The notes under the pieces were generated by a model. That model ran no database searches, was not told the origin of the DNA, and saw only the letters and a program-made list of their open reading frames with translations. A stretch of 35,296 nt of DNA, taken from contig MNYL01000192.1 in assembly GCA_001873075.1 (NCBI GenBank), positions 1 through 35,296 of the forward strand. The letters run 5' to 3'. This DNA comes from Fibrobacteres bacterium CG2_30_45_31 (lineage in GTDB: Bacteria > Fibrobacterota > Fibrobacteria > Fibrobacterales > Fibrobacteraceae). Within the stretch, counting starts at the first letter, position 1; each line of letters begins with the position of its first letter. Shown here piece after piece: positions 1 to 7,728 of the stretch. The position numbers were made by a program, and so were the translations under genes.

Positions 1-117
1 AAAACTCTATTAAAATAGTAGCGACCAAAAAAGAGGTTGGCTTGCTTGAAAAGAGAAGAACGATATATTTTAAACCCGTTGTCGAATGGGGTTGAGATTT
101 AAAGGAACTGTTGACAA

Positions 118-1179
118 ATGAATTTGCAAGATCTGGGATACAATGAGGCATGGGAAACATCCAGGCGGGAGATGGGGCTTGAACGCTTTGATGTAGGGCG
201 TGTCGTGGCGGAGCATAAGGAACGTTATCATGTGCTGACAGAGAAGGGGGGAATGGATGCGGAGGTTACGGGGAACCTGCGTTTTGTGGCGCGGGGCCGT
301 GAGGATTTCCCGGCGGTGGGTGATTGGGTGGCACTTACGATCCACGATACGGATTTTTCGCTCATTCAGGGGATCTTGCCGCGATTTTCTGTGATTTCGA
401 GAGAGGCGGTGGGGCAGTTTGGGGAGATTCAGATTATCGGAACGAATATTGATGATGCTTTTCTGATTCAGGCCGTGGACAGGGACTTTAATCTCAATCG
501 GCTGGAGCGTTATCTGACGCTATGTCATGCGTCTAGGGTGCGTCCGATGATTGTGCTGACGAAGACGGATCTGATTTCCGAAGAGGCGCTGAGTTCGATT
601 CTGGATCGGGTGCGGAAAGGTATGCCGGAGATCCCTGTGATGGCGATCAGCAATGAGACGGAGGCAGGTTACGAGACTTTGAAAAATTCTCTTGAGAAAG
701 GCAGAACCTATTGCATGCTGGGCTCTTCGGGCGTGGGGAAGTCAACGCTACTGAATCATCTTTCAGGAAATACCGTGATGAAAACCGATGCCATCAGCGC
801 GAGTACAAACAAAGGAAGGCACGTGACGAGTCACCGGGAGTTGATCGTGCTTGCGAACGGTAGCATTCTGATTGACAATCCGGGGATGCGCGAGGTGGGC
901 ATTGGCGAAGCGGGCGAGGGCCTGGAGACTACGTTTGATCCTGTTTTTACTTTGGCGAAAAAATGCCGATTCAGGGACTGTTCTCATACGCATGAAGCGG
1001 GTTGTGCCGTACTTGAGGCGATTGCCACCGGAGAGATGGATCGGCGTTCTTATGAAAGCTATTTGAAAATGGAAAAGGAAAAAAACTTTTTTGAATCATC
1101 GGCGAAAGAACGGCACAAGAAGGATAAGGACTTCGGGAGAATGATGAAAAATTACCATAAGGGAAGAGTTGGACGTTGA
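118..1179 (+). CDS. rsgA: Ribosome small subunit-dependent GTPase A (RsgA)
   Basis: This is a 353-residue circularly permuted GTPase that assists late maturation of the 30S ribosomal subunit in the cytoplasm. An N-terminal OB-fold region (about residues 25-95) is followed by the G motifs in permuted order: G4 TKTD at 148-151, the P-loop GSSGVGKS at 202-209 and G3 DNPG at 253-256. A C-terminal zinc-binding segment has Cys283, Cys288, His290 and Cys296. Length and motif order match RsgA throughout. The ATG is preceded by AAAGGAA about ten bases upstream. The gene stands alone, separated from the signalling operon downstream by over 400 bases. The identification is secure from the motifs. Confidence 0.96.
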   Translation: MNLQDLGYNEAWETSRREMGLERFDVGRVVAEHKERYHVLTEKGGMDAEVTGNLRFVARGREDFPAVGDWVALTIHDTDFSLIQGILPRFSVISREAVGQFGEIQIIGTNIDDAFLIQAVDRDFNLNRLERYLTLCHASRVRPMIVLTKTDLISEEALSSILDRVRKGMPEIPVMAISNETEAGYETLKNSLEKGRTYCMLGSSGVGKSTLLNHLSGNTVMKTDAISASTNKGRHVTSHRELIVLANGSILIDNPGMREVGIGEAGEGLETTFDPVFTLAKKCRFRDCSHTHEAGCAVLEAIATGEMDRRSYESYLKMEKEKNFFESSAKERHKKDKDFGRMMKNYHKGRVGR

Positions 1180-1616
1180 AATGGAGAGCTCCAAGGTATT
1201 CCTCTGGGTGCTCGGTGAGTCGTTTACAATGTCAGTTTTTCTAGGGGCTCGCTTGTTTGTCAGAAATAAAATAGCCCCCCAAAAAAAGACGCATTTTAAA
1301 ATCCGCGCCACCTATATTCTCAGAGAAATCATTGGCAATCGGCCCTATGGCTTTTGGTTCTTTTTTGCTCAGAATTGCCGAATATACGGATAGTGGCTTT
1401 TTTTAATGGACGTATTTAGTCATTGATTTAATGACATGGACCCCGGTTTAATAATTTGACAAACTAAAAAGGGAAATTGATAAAAACGATATTTTTATCT
1501 CTTTGTTGCTTTGTCTTGACTGTAGGCTTGTGTTAGGGTAGATTATTAATTAATTGGTTGCCTTTTGGAGTCCAGAGGCAGTTTTTGTTAATTTATTTAA
1601 TAAGGGAGAATATTTC
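1180..1616. other. Intergenic region before the stressosome operon
   Basis: No convincing gene is visible in these 437 bases. The short frames here have no recognisable domain or ribosome binding site. Around 1253-1258 and 1274-1279 the sequences GGGGCT and AGCCCC could pair across a 15-base loop, a weak candidate for an rsgA terminator. The stretch TTTTTCTAGGGGCTCGCTT near 1236 loosely resembles the insertion-sequence end seen at 7650-7674, but it is too diverged to call. The right-hand part becomes AT-rich and holds the promoter of the next operon. Confidence 0.5.
1516..1544 (+). promoter_or_regulatory. Sigma70-type promoter of the rsb operon
   Basis: TTGACT at 1516-1521 and TAGATT at 1539-1544 are separated by exactly 17 bases, in AT-rich DNA about 70 bases before the first gene. 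The next five genes are packed too tightly to need their own promoters, so this is the likely single promoter for the whole module. This is prediction from sequence only. Confidence 0.55.
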
Positions 1617-2411
1617 ATGAAAACAAACGGGATAGAACTTGAGAAGGAAATTTTAGACCAGTTGCCAGCCATTGTGCTTGCGGTGGATAAAAATTTCAAC
1701 ACCCTGTATGCTAATAATGCGGCACTTACTTTTATGGGCTCGACGCCAGAGAACGTTATTGGAAAACACTGTTATAATATGGTGCGCAATCCGCAGTGCA
1801 AAACACCTGAATGCTGTATCGCCCAGGCTATGGCTGATGGGAAGGTTCATTCGATACGGAGTGAAGCCGATGGTGGCACCGGTAACCGATTCCTCGAAAG
1901 TACGGCGGTGCCCTTGAAGGACGAAAAGGGAGAGATTGTTGGGGGTCTGGAATTTGTTCTTGACATTACTCAGAAAGTGCTGGATGAGAAAAAACTGAAT
2001 GAACAGGGTCGTACCATTCGCGATATGTCAACGCCGACCATCAAGCTTTGGGACGGCATTCTGGTGCTTCCTGTTGTCGGAGTTATAGATACGAATCGCG
2101 CTCAGCACATGATGGACAGTATGCTCAATAAAATACTATCCTCTAATTCTCGGGCGATCATTATGGATATTCAGGGAGTGGCCGCTGTGGATACCGCTGT
2201 GGCAAACCATCTGATCAAGATTACCAAAGCGACCAAGCTCATGGGGTGCGAATGCCTTATTTCCGGGATCTCTCCTGGGGTCGCAAAAACGCTCACCCAG
2301 CTCGGCATCAATTTAGGTTCAATTAAAACAAAAGCGACGCTGAGTGATGCGCTTGAGGAAGCCTTTTCAATGATTAATCTGCGTGTCATTACAACGGAAG
2401 CAAAACAATAG
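1617..2411 (+). CDS. rsbR: RsbR-like stressosome sensor, PAS-STAS
   Basis: This 264-residue protein pairs an N-terminal PAS sensor domain (about 10-120) with a C-terminal STAS domain (about 140-255). RsbR proteins form the stressosome scaffold with RsbS, and their N-terminal domains project outwards to sense signals. The STAS part carries the IDT-like motif VDTAVANH (Thr193) and SPGVAKT (Thr225). By recall these match the two threonines that RsbT phosphorylates in Bacillus RsbRA. The PAS domain contains a cysteine cluster (Cys52, Cys61, Cys66, Cys67), a pattern also seen in some deltaproteobacterial sensors, so redox or metal sensing is possible. ATG at 1617 is chosen over an upstream TTG at 1554 because AAGGGAGA lies just before it. 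The stop overlaps the next start. Confidence 0.88.
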   Translation: MKTNGIELEKEILDQLPAIVLAVDKNFNTLYANNAALTFMGSTPENVIGKHCYNMVRNPQCKTPECCIAQAMADGKVHSIRSEADGGTGNRFLESTAVPLKDEKGEIVGGLEFVLDITQKVLDEKKLNEQGRTIRDMSTPTIKLWDGILVLPVVGVIDTNRAQHMMDSMLNKILSSNSRAIIMDIQGVAAVDTAVANHLIKITKATKLMGCECLISGISPGVAKTLTQLGINLGSIKTKATLSDALEEAFSMINLRVITTEAKQ

Positions 2412-2824
2412 TGGAAGCGGATTCGTTCCGGCTTCTTAATGGGGTGAAGGCAATGATGGATTCCGGTGATGAATATTCGGTATCAGGTAGCGTTACCAAC
2501 CGTTGTTATATTGCTTGTATTAACGGTGAGTTGAGTAGTGCTCAGATGGGGCAACTTTATGATGAAATTGTCCGTATGGCCGAAAAACGTGAACTCCGAG
2601 GGGTTATCATGGACTTAAATGGTTTGGCCGTCCTGGATAGCGCCGCTTTTTGTGTGCTTCGGAAAATTTCAGGGGCTCTCGCTTTGATGGGACTGAAATC
2701 AGCATGGATGGGTATTAAGCCTGCCATTGCCTCTTCTCTTGTGGATTTTGGTGCAGATGTGGATGATCTTTGCATTTGTCAGAATATTGAAGACGGCGTT
2801 CGGCTGATGAGTTTCCAGAAATGA
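2411..2824 (+). CDS. rsbS: RsbS-like STAS protein of the stressosome core
   Basis: This is a single STAS domain protein (137 residues from the GTG). RsbS is the other scaffold component of the stressosome and sequesters RsbT until it is phosphorylated. The motif MDLNGLAVLDSAAF contains Ser77, at the position of the RsbT target serine, and GIKPAIASSLVDFG matches the second conserved STAS segment. The GTG at 2411 shares its G with the TAG stop of the sensor gene, suggesting translational coupling. ATG at 2453, preceded by GGGGTGAAGG, is a serious alternative; it would give 123 residues, closer to the usual RsbS length. Confidence 0.85.
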   Translation: MEADSFRLLNGVKAMMDSGDEYSVSGSVTNRCYIACINGELSSAQMGQLYDEIVRMAEKRELRGVIMDLNGLAVLDSAAFCVLRKISGALALMGLKSAWMGIKPAIASSLVDFGADVDDLCICQNIEDGVRLMSFQK

Positions 2825-2846
2825 TTGCGCTGGAGAATGGGTAACG

Positions 2847-3296
2847 GTGGCCAAGTATTGTAAGAATAATAGAGTATTGGAAGCTTCTGCCAAGCTTCTA
2901 GAATCCTCAACGTTTGAGTTGAATGAAGAAAATGATCAAGCCACAGCGGTCTTTATGACCCGTGAAATTGCAAAGAATGCCGGATTTAATCTTGCCGATG
3001 AGGTCATGGTGGCCACTGCGGTTTCCGAATTGGCTACGAATATACTGCGCTATGCTTCCTGTGGTCGCATTCGGGTAATTGTCATTCAGAACGGCGATGG
3101 GAGAACTGGTATTGAAATAGGGGCGGAGGACAAAGGAAAGGGCATTCGCGATCTAAAACTTGCCATGCAGGATAATTACAGTACGGCAGAAAGTCTGGGT
3201 TTGGGGCTCCCTTCGGTGGAGCGCATTATGGATGAATTTGAAATTGAATCAGAGATTGGGCAAGGGACCCGAATTCGCGCTCGCAGGTGGCTTTAG
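2847..3296 (+). CDS. rsbT: RsbT-like serine/threonine kinase, stressosome switch
   Basis: This 149-residue GHKL-fold protein kinase phosphorylates the STAS proteins and is then released from the stressosome to activate its downstream partner. The N box ELATN lies at 61-65, the G1 box EDKGKGI around 94-100 and the G2 box GLGLP at 118-122; the C-terminus ends in RARRWL as in RsbT. All nucleotide-binding motifs are intact, so it should be active. The start is a GTG preceded by GGAGAATGGG. About 20 residues before the kinase core are extra relative to Bacillus RsbT. The stop codon abuts the next ATG. Confidence 0.9.
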   Translation: MAKYCKNNRVLEASAKLLESSTFELNEENDQATAVFMTREIAKNAGFNLADEVMVATAVSELATNILRYASCGRIRVIVIQNGDGRTGIEIGAEDKGKGIRDLKLAMQDNYSTAESLGLGLPSVERIMDEFEIESEIGQGTRIRARRWL

Positions 3297-3884
3297 ATGG
3301 ATAAAATCGATTATGGAATCGCTGTGAGAAGTCTACAGCTTGAATGTGGCGACATGCCTCTGGTTTTGAATGATGAGGACCAGTATCTTTTGGTTCTTTT
3401 GGATGTTCTTGGGCATGGCGAAGAGGCGGGTGAGCTTGCTCAGAGAACAAAAAAATATATTCAGGAGCACAAATCTCTTGAACTTGAAAAATTGATCTCT
3501 GGAGTGGATGGCGTTCTAAGGGATACGCGCGGCGCTGTAGGGGCCTTTATCCGTTTGGATGTGGCAACGGGAAATTTTAGGTACGAAAGTATTGGCAATG
3601 TGACGATGAGAATCATTGGTGCTGACTCCTCTGTTTTTGTCCCTTCGGGTGGTGTCATCGGCTATTCCATGCCAGTGCTCAAAGAAAAACGTTCCCGCCT
3701 CCAGAGCGGAGATATTCTTTTGATGTATTCGGATGGGATCAGGGCTGGTTTTTCTTCTTATGAGTGGGCCGATTTGTGGTTGCAATCGGCACAGGATATC
3801 GCACAAGGTTTGCTCGAAAGATTCTGTATTGGGGATGATGATGCCTCTGTCATTGTTTTAAAATACGGGACTTTTTTTCCTTAG
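3297..3884 (+). CDS. rsbX: RsbX-like PP2C/SpoIIE phosphatase
   Basis: This 195-residue phosphatase is close in length to Bacillus RsbX, which resets the stressosome by dephosphorylating RsbS and RsbR. Metal-binding aspartates are visible in LLDVLGHG (Asp36), MYSDGI (Asp146) and GDDDAS (180-182), all typical of PP2C/SpoIIE phosphatases. There is no sensor or RsbT-binding domain, which favours RsbX over RsbU. The ATG immediately follows the rsbT stop without a gap. The gene position after R, S and T matches the classical order. Confidence 0.85.
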   Translation: MDKIDYGIAVRSLQLECGDMPLVLNDEDQYLLVLLDVLGHGEEAGELAQRTKKYIQEHKSLELEKLISGVDGVLRDTRGAVGAFIRLDVATGNFRYESIGNVTMRIIGADSSVFVPSGGVIGYSMPVLKEKRSRLQSGDILLMYSDGIRAGFSSYEWADLWLQSAQDIAQGLLERFCIGDDDASVIVLKYGTFFP

Positions 3885-3894
3885 CGGGGTGTGT

Positions 3895-6582
3895 ATGTTG
3901 AAGTTGGGCGAGTTGCAGATAGGTTCGAAGGCGATTATTGTAATTATTCGAAAAAAAATATGTCGGCTTGCTTCTGAATTGAATTTCAGTCCCTATGTTT
4001 CGGCAAGAATCGAGTCCGCCGTCTCTGAAATTTGTACCGTCTGTTTTCGCGAGGCGTCTCCGCTTCAGCTTTTCGTGGGGCTTGAAATAGGGAAAAACCG
4101 TTGCGGTTTGTTTTTGCGCTTTTCTGTCATTCCCGAAAATGTCGACCTGTCTTTTGGTAAACTTTTTTTCGATGCTTTTTCCGTTCATGGAGCTAAAGAA
4201 AATTGCTGTGCGGAGGCTCTTGTTATTTTACCTGTTCCAGAACTTGTGAACGATTCCCATTTTGTGGATTTATTGATATCGGGTCTGGCTTTGCCTTCGC
4301 GCACGGAACTTTTGTTGGATCTCCAGAAAAAGAATGAATTGATGGAAATGCAGTCTAGTGAATTGCGTGTGGCGAAGGAACATGCCGAGGCCGCCACCCG
4401 GGCGAAATCAGATTTTCTTGCCAACATAAGTCATGAAATACGGACCCCGATGAATGCCATTATGGGGCTCAATAGTCTTCTTGAAAAAACGAGCCTCAGT
4501 GCGAAACAGGCTGATTATGTGAAGAAGATTGGCAATTCGGCGCAGAATCTTCTGGGAATTATCAATGATATCTTGGACTTTTCCAAGATTGAAGCTGGCA
4601 AAATGAGCGTGGAATCCATTCCGTTTTCCATTGAGGAAGTGCTGGATAATGTGTCCAGTGCTATCGGGATAAAGGCGTTTGATAAGGATATTGAGTTTGT
4701 GATCAGCAAGGCTCCGAATGTCCCACACTGCATGAGGGGAGACCCGTTGCGTCTCGGGCAGGTTTTGATTAACCTTGCGAATAATGCTGTGAAATTCACC
4801 GAAGCGGGTGAGGTGACTCTTAGGGTGGATCTGAACAGTATCCAAGGAAATAGAGCTGACGTTGTCTTTTCTGTCGAAGATACGGGTATCGGCATGACGG
4901 ATGAGCAGGTTCAAAAACTGTTTCATCCTTTTTCCCAAGCCGATGAGTCCACGACGCGCAAGTATGGAGGCACGGGCCTCGGACTCACGATATCGAAAAA
5001 TCTGATCACTATGATGGGGGGGGAGATTGGCGTTTCCAGCACGTTTGGCAAAGGGAGCCGTTTTTTCTTCAATGCCATTTTTGAGGTCTGTGATTCGCCT
5101 TTGAACCAACCGCAGATTGTTCCCGAGGTTCTTAGATATCTGAAGATCATGGTCGTGGATGACAACAGTACGGCAAGAGAAGTTATTGCTGAATATTTGA
5201 AGGCTTTTAATTTTCAGGTAACGCAGGCCGCTTCGGGTTTTGAGGCTATGAAGCTTGCGGATGGAAGTCATGATCTGTTTATCTTGGACTGGAAAATGCC
5301 TGGTATCAATGGAATCGAGACATGGCGCCGGATACGGGCAAAGCTGGGTGCTAAAAAGGCGCATGTGATTATGGCGACTGCTTACGGAAAGGATGAGGTG
5401 ATTGCAGAAGCAGAAAGCGAAGGCATAGAAAAAATTCTCACAAAACCCATTGGGCCGTCGATTCTTTTGAACACCATTATGGAAATGCATGGTACAAAGG
5501 CCGTTACTATAAAGCTTAATAAGAAAAAGGTGCTTCCTGGCTTTGATGAGATCAGGGGAGCCTCCATACTTCTTGTGGAGGATAACCAGATTAATCAGCT
5601 TGTGTGCCGTGAGTTGCTCGAAGGGGAAGGTTTTTGGGTGGATATTGCGGACAATGGTCGGATTGCTGTGGATATGGTATTTAAGGGGGCCTATGACGCC
5701 GTGCTTATGGATCTTCAGATGCCGGAGTTGGACGGTTACACCGCGGCAGAAGAAATTCGCGCAGGGGGGAATGGCAAGTCGGTTCCCATTATTGCACTGA
5801 GTGCCGATGTTATGGAAGGAACGCGGGAGCAGGTGCTTGCCGCAGGAATGAACGATTATATCACGAAACCCATTTATCCAGGAGAACTGTATGAAATTCT
5901 CGTCAAATGGATCGCTCCAGGTGAGCGACCGCGTTTCGTTTCCACGAGCATCGGGGCTGAAGCCTTTGATGATGAGTTCTCGACAAATTTAAAATCCTTT
6001 GATGTGCGTTCTGCCTTGCTTCGCATTGGTGGAAAACGGGAACTGTATCAGGAAATACTTGCAAAATTCAGGGACAGTTACAGCGATTTTATGAAAAAAA
6101 TTCGTCCCTTGATAAAAGAGGGAGATCGCCGAACCCTCATGCGGCATTTTCATACTCTTAAAGGTGTTGCTGGGAATATTGGAGCGAATGATATTCATTT
6201 TATTGCCAAAACTTTGGAAGCCAAGTTGAAAACGGCGGAAAATCTTCAGGATGTAGGGGCGTTTGAGGAACTCCATACGCTCCAGGAAAAATTGGCTATT
6301 GCCATGAAGGAGATTGCATCTGTCCATGTTTGTAGTGATATGTTCGATGTTGTTATTCTGGAAAAAAAGGATCTTATTGAAAAAATAAACGATTTGGCTA
6401 CGCTTCTAGACGGCTATGATTCGGAAGCGGAAACCGTAGCGAGGGGACTTCTCGCGACCTTGAATAATAGGGGATACGCTCCTCAGGCAAAAGATTTATT
6501 TTTAAAAATCAAACAATATGAATTTGAGGCGGCTTTGAATGTCTGTCGGTTACTATTGAATGATATAGATGGAGGGGAATAA
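3895..6582 (+). CDS. Hybrid histidine kinase with RsbT-like N-terminus (HisKA-HATPase-REC-REC-Hpt)
   Basis: This soluble 895-residue phosphorelay kinase has no membrane segment. Numbering from ATG 3895: an N-terminal region of about 115 residues; a coiled-coil linker around 135-170; HisKA with His180 in SHEIRTP; HATPase with N, G1 (DTGIGM) and G2 (GGTGLGL) boxes to about 390; REC1 with Asp465; REC2 with Asp606; and an Hpt domain with His753 in HTLKGVAGNIG. All phosphorelay residues are present. The N-terminal region (ARIESAVSEICTVCF) resembles the N-box helix of RsbT and SpoIIAB but lacks the glycine boxes, so it may dock RsbT or the STAS proteins. ATG 3895 is preferred to GTG 3889 because GCGGGG lies at the right spacing. 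It likely passes phosphate to the next gene product. Confidence 0.92.
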   Translation: MLKLGELQIGSKAIIVIIRKKICRLASELNFSPYVSARIESAVSEICTVCFREASPLQLFVGLEIGKNRCGLFLRFSVIPENVDLSFGKLFFDAFSVHGAKENCCAEALVILPVPELVNDSHFVDLLISGLALPSRTELLLDLQKKNELMEMQSSELRVAKEHAEAATRAKSDFLANISHEIRTPMNAIMGLNSLLEKTSLSAKQADYVKKIGNSAQNLLGIINDILDFSKIEAGKMSVESIPFSIEEVLDNVSSAIGIKAFDKDIEFVISKAPNVPHCMRGDPLRLGQVLINLANNAVKFTEAGEVTLRVDLNSIQGNRADVVFSVEDTGIGMTDEQVQKLFHPFSQADESTTRKYGGTGLGLTISKNLITMMGGEIGVSSTFGKGSRFFFNAIFEVCDSPLNQPQIVPEVLRYLKIMVVDDNSTAREVIAEYLKAFNFQVTQAASGFEAMKLADGSHDLFILDWKMPGINGIETWRRIRAKLGAKKAHVIMATAYGKDEVIAEAESEGIEKILTKPIGPSILLNTIMEMHGTKAVTIKLNKKKVLPGFDEIRGASILLVEDNQINQLVCRELLEGEGFWVDIADNGRIAVDMVFKGAYDAVLMDLQMPELDGYTAAEEIRAGGNGKSVPIIALSADVMEGTREQVLAAGMNDYITKPIYPGELYEILVKWIAPGERPRFVSTSIGAEAFDDEFSTNLKSFDVRSALLRIGGKRELYQEILAKFRDSYSDFMKKIRPLIKEGDRRTLMRHFHTLKGVAGNIGANDIHFIAKTLEAKLKTAENLQDVGAFEELHTLQEKLAIAMKEIASVHVCSDMFDVVILEKKDLIEKINDLATLLDGYDSEAETVARGLLATLNNRGYAPQAKDLFLKIKQYEFEAALNVCRLLLNDIDGGE

Positions 6583-6584
6583 CG

Positions 6585-7598
6585 ATGATATATTCTGTCC
6601 TAGTTGTGGATGATGTCCCTGAAAACATTGATGTTCTTAAGGGCATGCTAACAAACGAATACTATGTTAAGGTCGCTGTCAGCGGCTTTATGGCTTTGAA
6701 AGTCGCCGAAAAAACTGTACCGGATATCATTCTTTTGGATATCATGATGCCGGATATGGATGGCTACGAGGTTTGTGAGAAGTTAAAAGCCAATCCCATC
6801 ACTCAGAATATCCCCGTGATTTTTGTCACTGCCAAGGATCAGACTGTAGATGAAATAAAGGGATTTGAGGTCGGTGCTGTTGATTATGTCACGAAGCCTA
6901 TCAGTCCGTCCATTGTCAAGGCAAGGCTCAGTACACACCTTGCGCTGAGCAATCAGAACCGAGAACTGGAGCGATTGGTGACTCAAAAGACCAGTGAAAT
7001 TAACCAGACCCGACTGGAGATCATCAAGAGGCTGAGTCTCGCTTCAGAGTATAAGGACAGTGAAACAGGACATCATATTGAACGTATGAGCCAGTATGCC
7101 TATCAGATCGCCGTCGCTTGTGGAATGGATATTGTTAATGCTAATCTTCTTTACAATGCGGCTCCCATGCATGATATCGGTAAAATTGGCATCCCGGAAG
7201 CCATCATTCTAAAACCGGGCCGACTTACGAAGGAAGAGTTTGATGTTGTCAAGACCCACTGTGAAATAGGGAGTCGGATTATTGGGGATCATACGTCCGA
7301 ATTGTTGAAAGCGGCGAAAATCGTTGCGTTGCAGCACCACGAAAAATGGGACGGATCCGGTTACCCAGAGGGGTTGATCGGAGATTCCATTCACGTTTAT
7401 GCGCAGATTATTGCGGTTGCTGATGTTTTTGATGCATTGACCAGTAAAAGGCCTTACAAGGAAGCGTGGGACTTTGATCGGGCGGTGGCGCTAATTAAAG
7501 AGGAGAATGGTCGGCATTTTTCTCCGGGAATCGTGGTGGCTTTTTTGAAAATTTTGGATGAAATTAAGGCAACAATGCTGAAATATTATGACCATTAA
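6585..7598 (+). CDS. Response regulator with HD-GYP c-di-GMP phosphodiesterase domain
   Basis: This is a 337-residue RpfG-type output protein. The receiver domain (1-120) has Asp9, Asp10 and the phospho-acceptor Asp52 in LLDIMMPDMDG. A short helical linker follows, then the HD-GYP domain (about 145-335) with metal ligands His196-Asp197 (MHDIGK) and the signature HHExxDGxGYP at 251-261. Intact HD-GYP proteins hydrolyse cyclic di-GMP, lowering its level and favouring motile or dispersed states. GGAGGGG sits eight bases before the ATG, and the gap to the kinase gene is two bases. As last gene of the operon and without a DNA-binding domain, it is the predicted output of the stressosome. Confidence 0.93.
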   Translation: MIYSVLVVDDVPENIDVLKGMLTNEYYVKVAVSGFMALKVAEKTVPDIILLDIMMPDMDGYEVCEKLKANPITQNIPVIFVTAKDQTVDEIKGFEVGAVDYVTKPISPSIVKARLSTHLALSNQNRELERLVTQKTSEINQTRLEIIKRLSLASEYKDSETGHHIERMSQYAYQIAVACGMDIVNANLLYNAAPMHDIGKIGIPEAIILKPGRLTKEEFDVVKTHCEIGSRIIGDHTSELLKAAKIVALQHHEKWDGSGYPEGLIGDSIHVYAQIIAVADVFDALTSKRPYKEAWDFDRAVALIKEENGRHFSPGIVVAFLKILDEIKATMLKYYDH

Positions 7599-7649
7599 AT
7601 TTTAGCGCTTATTGAGGTTTGATGTTCTTTGCTCGGCCAATTTCATTCC

Positions 7650-7674
7650 CGCAAACCAATTTTTAGGGGCTCCC
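7650..7674 (+). repeat. Solo end of an IS5-like element (diverged copy)
   Basis: CGCAAACCAATTTTTAGGGG followed by CTCCC matches the right-end block found intact at 14169-14201 and 33364-33396, with two differences in the terminal part. No transposase or partner end lies nearby. It sits between convergent genes, and its last bases form part of the hairpin that follows. Confidence 0.6.
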
Positions 7675-7695
7675 TTATATAAGGGACTCTTTTTT
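7671..7695 (+). terminator. Hairpin terminator after the rsb operon
   Basis: TCCCTTATATAAGGGA (7671-7686) is an inverted repeat followed by CTC and a run of six T (7690-7695). It lies between the convergent HD-GYP and GH12 genes, and the T-run is on the side that would stop + strand transcription. The stem is short (about five pairs after leaving a loop), so strength is uncertain. The left arm is built from the end of the insertion-sequence repeat. Confidence 0.55.
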
Positions 7696-7728
7696 GGGAT
7701 CAAACAAGATATGAATTTTCCATCAATT

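Noticed and set aside
1..117. Possible promoter or RNA gene before rsgA
   Set aside because: No good -35/-10 pair or RNA fold was visible in the short stretch available at the window edge.
1236..1262. TTTTTCTAGGGGCTCGCTT after rsgA as another solo IS end
   Set aside because: It needs a two-base insertion and a mismatch to align, so chance is not excluded.
4408..5490. A 360-codon open frame on the - strand inside the histidine kinase gene
   Set aside because: It is fully antisense to well-conserved HisKA, HATPase and REC sequence and shows no domain or export signal of its own.
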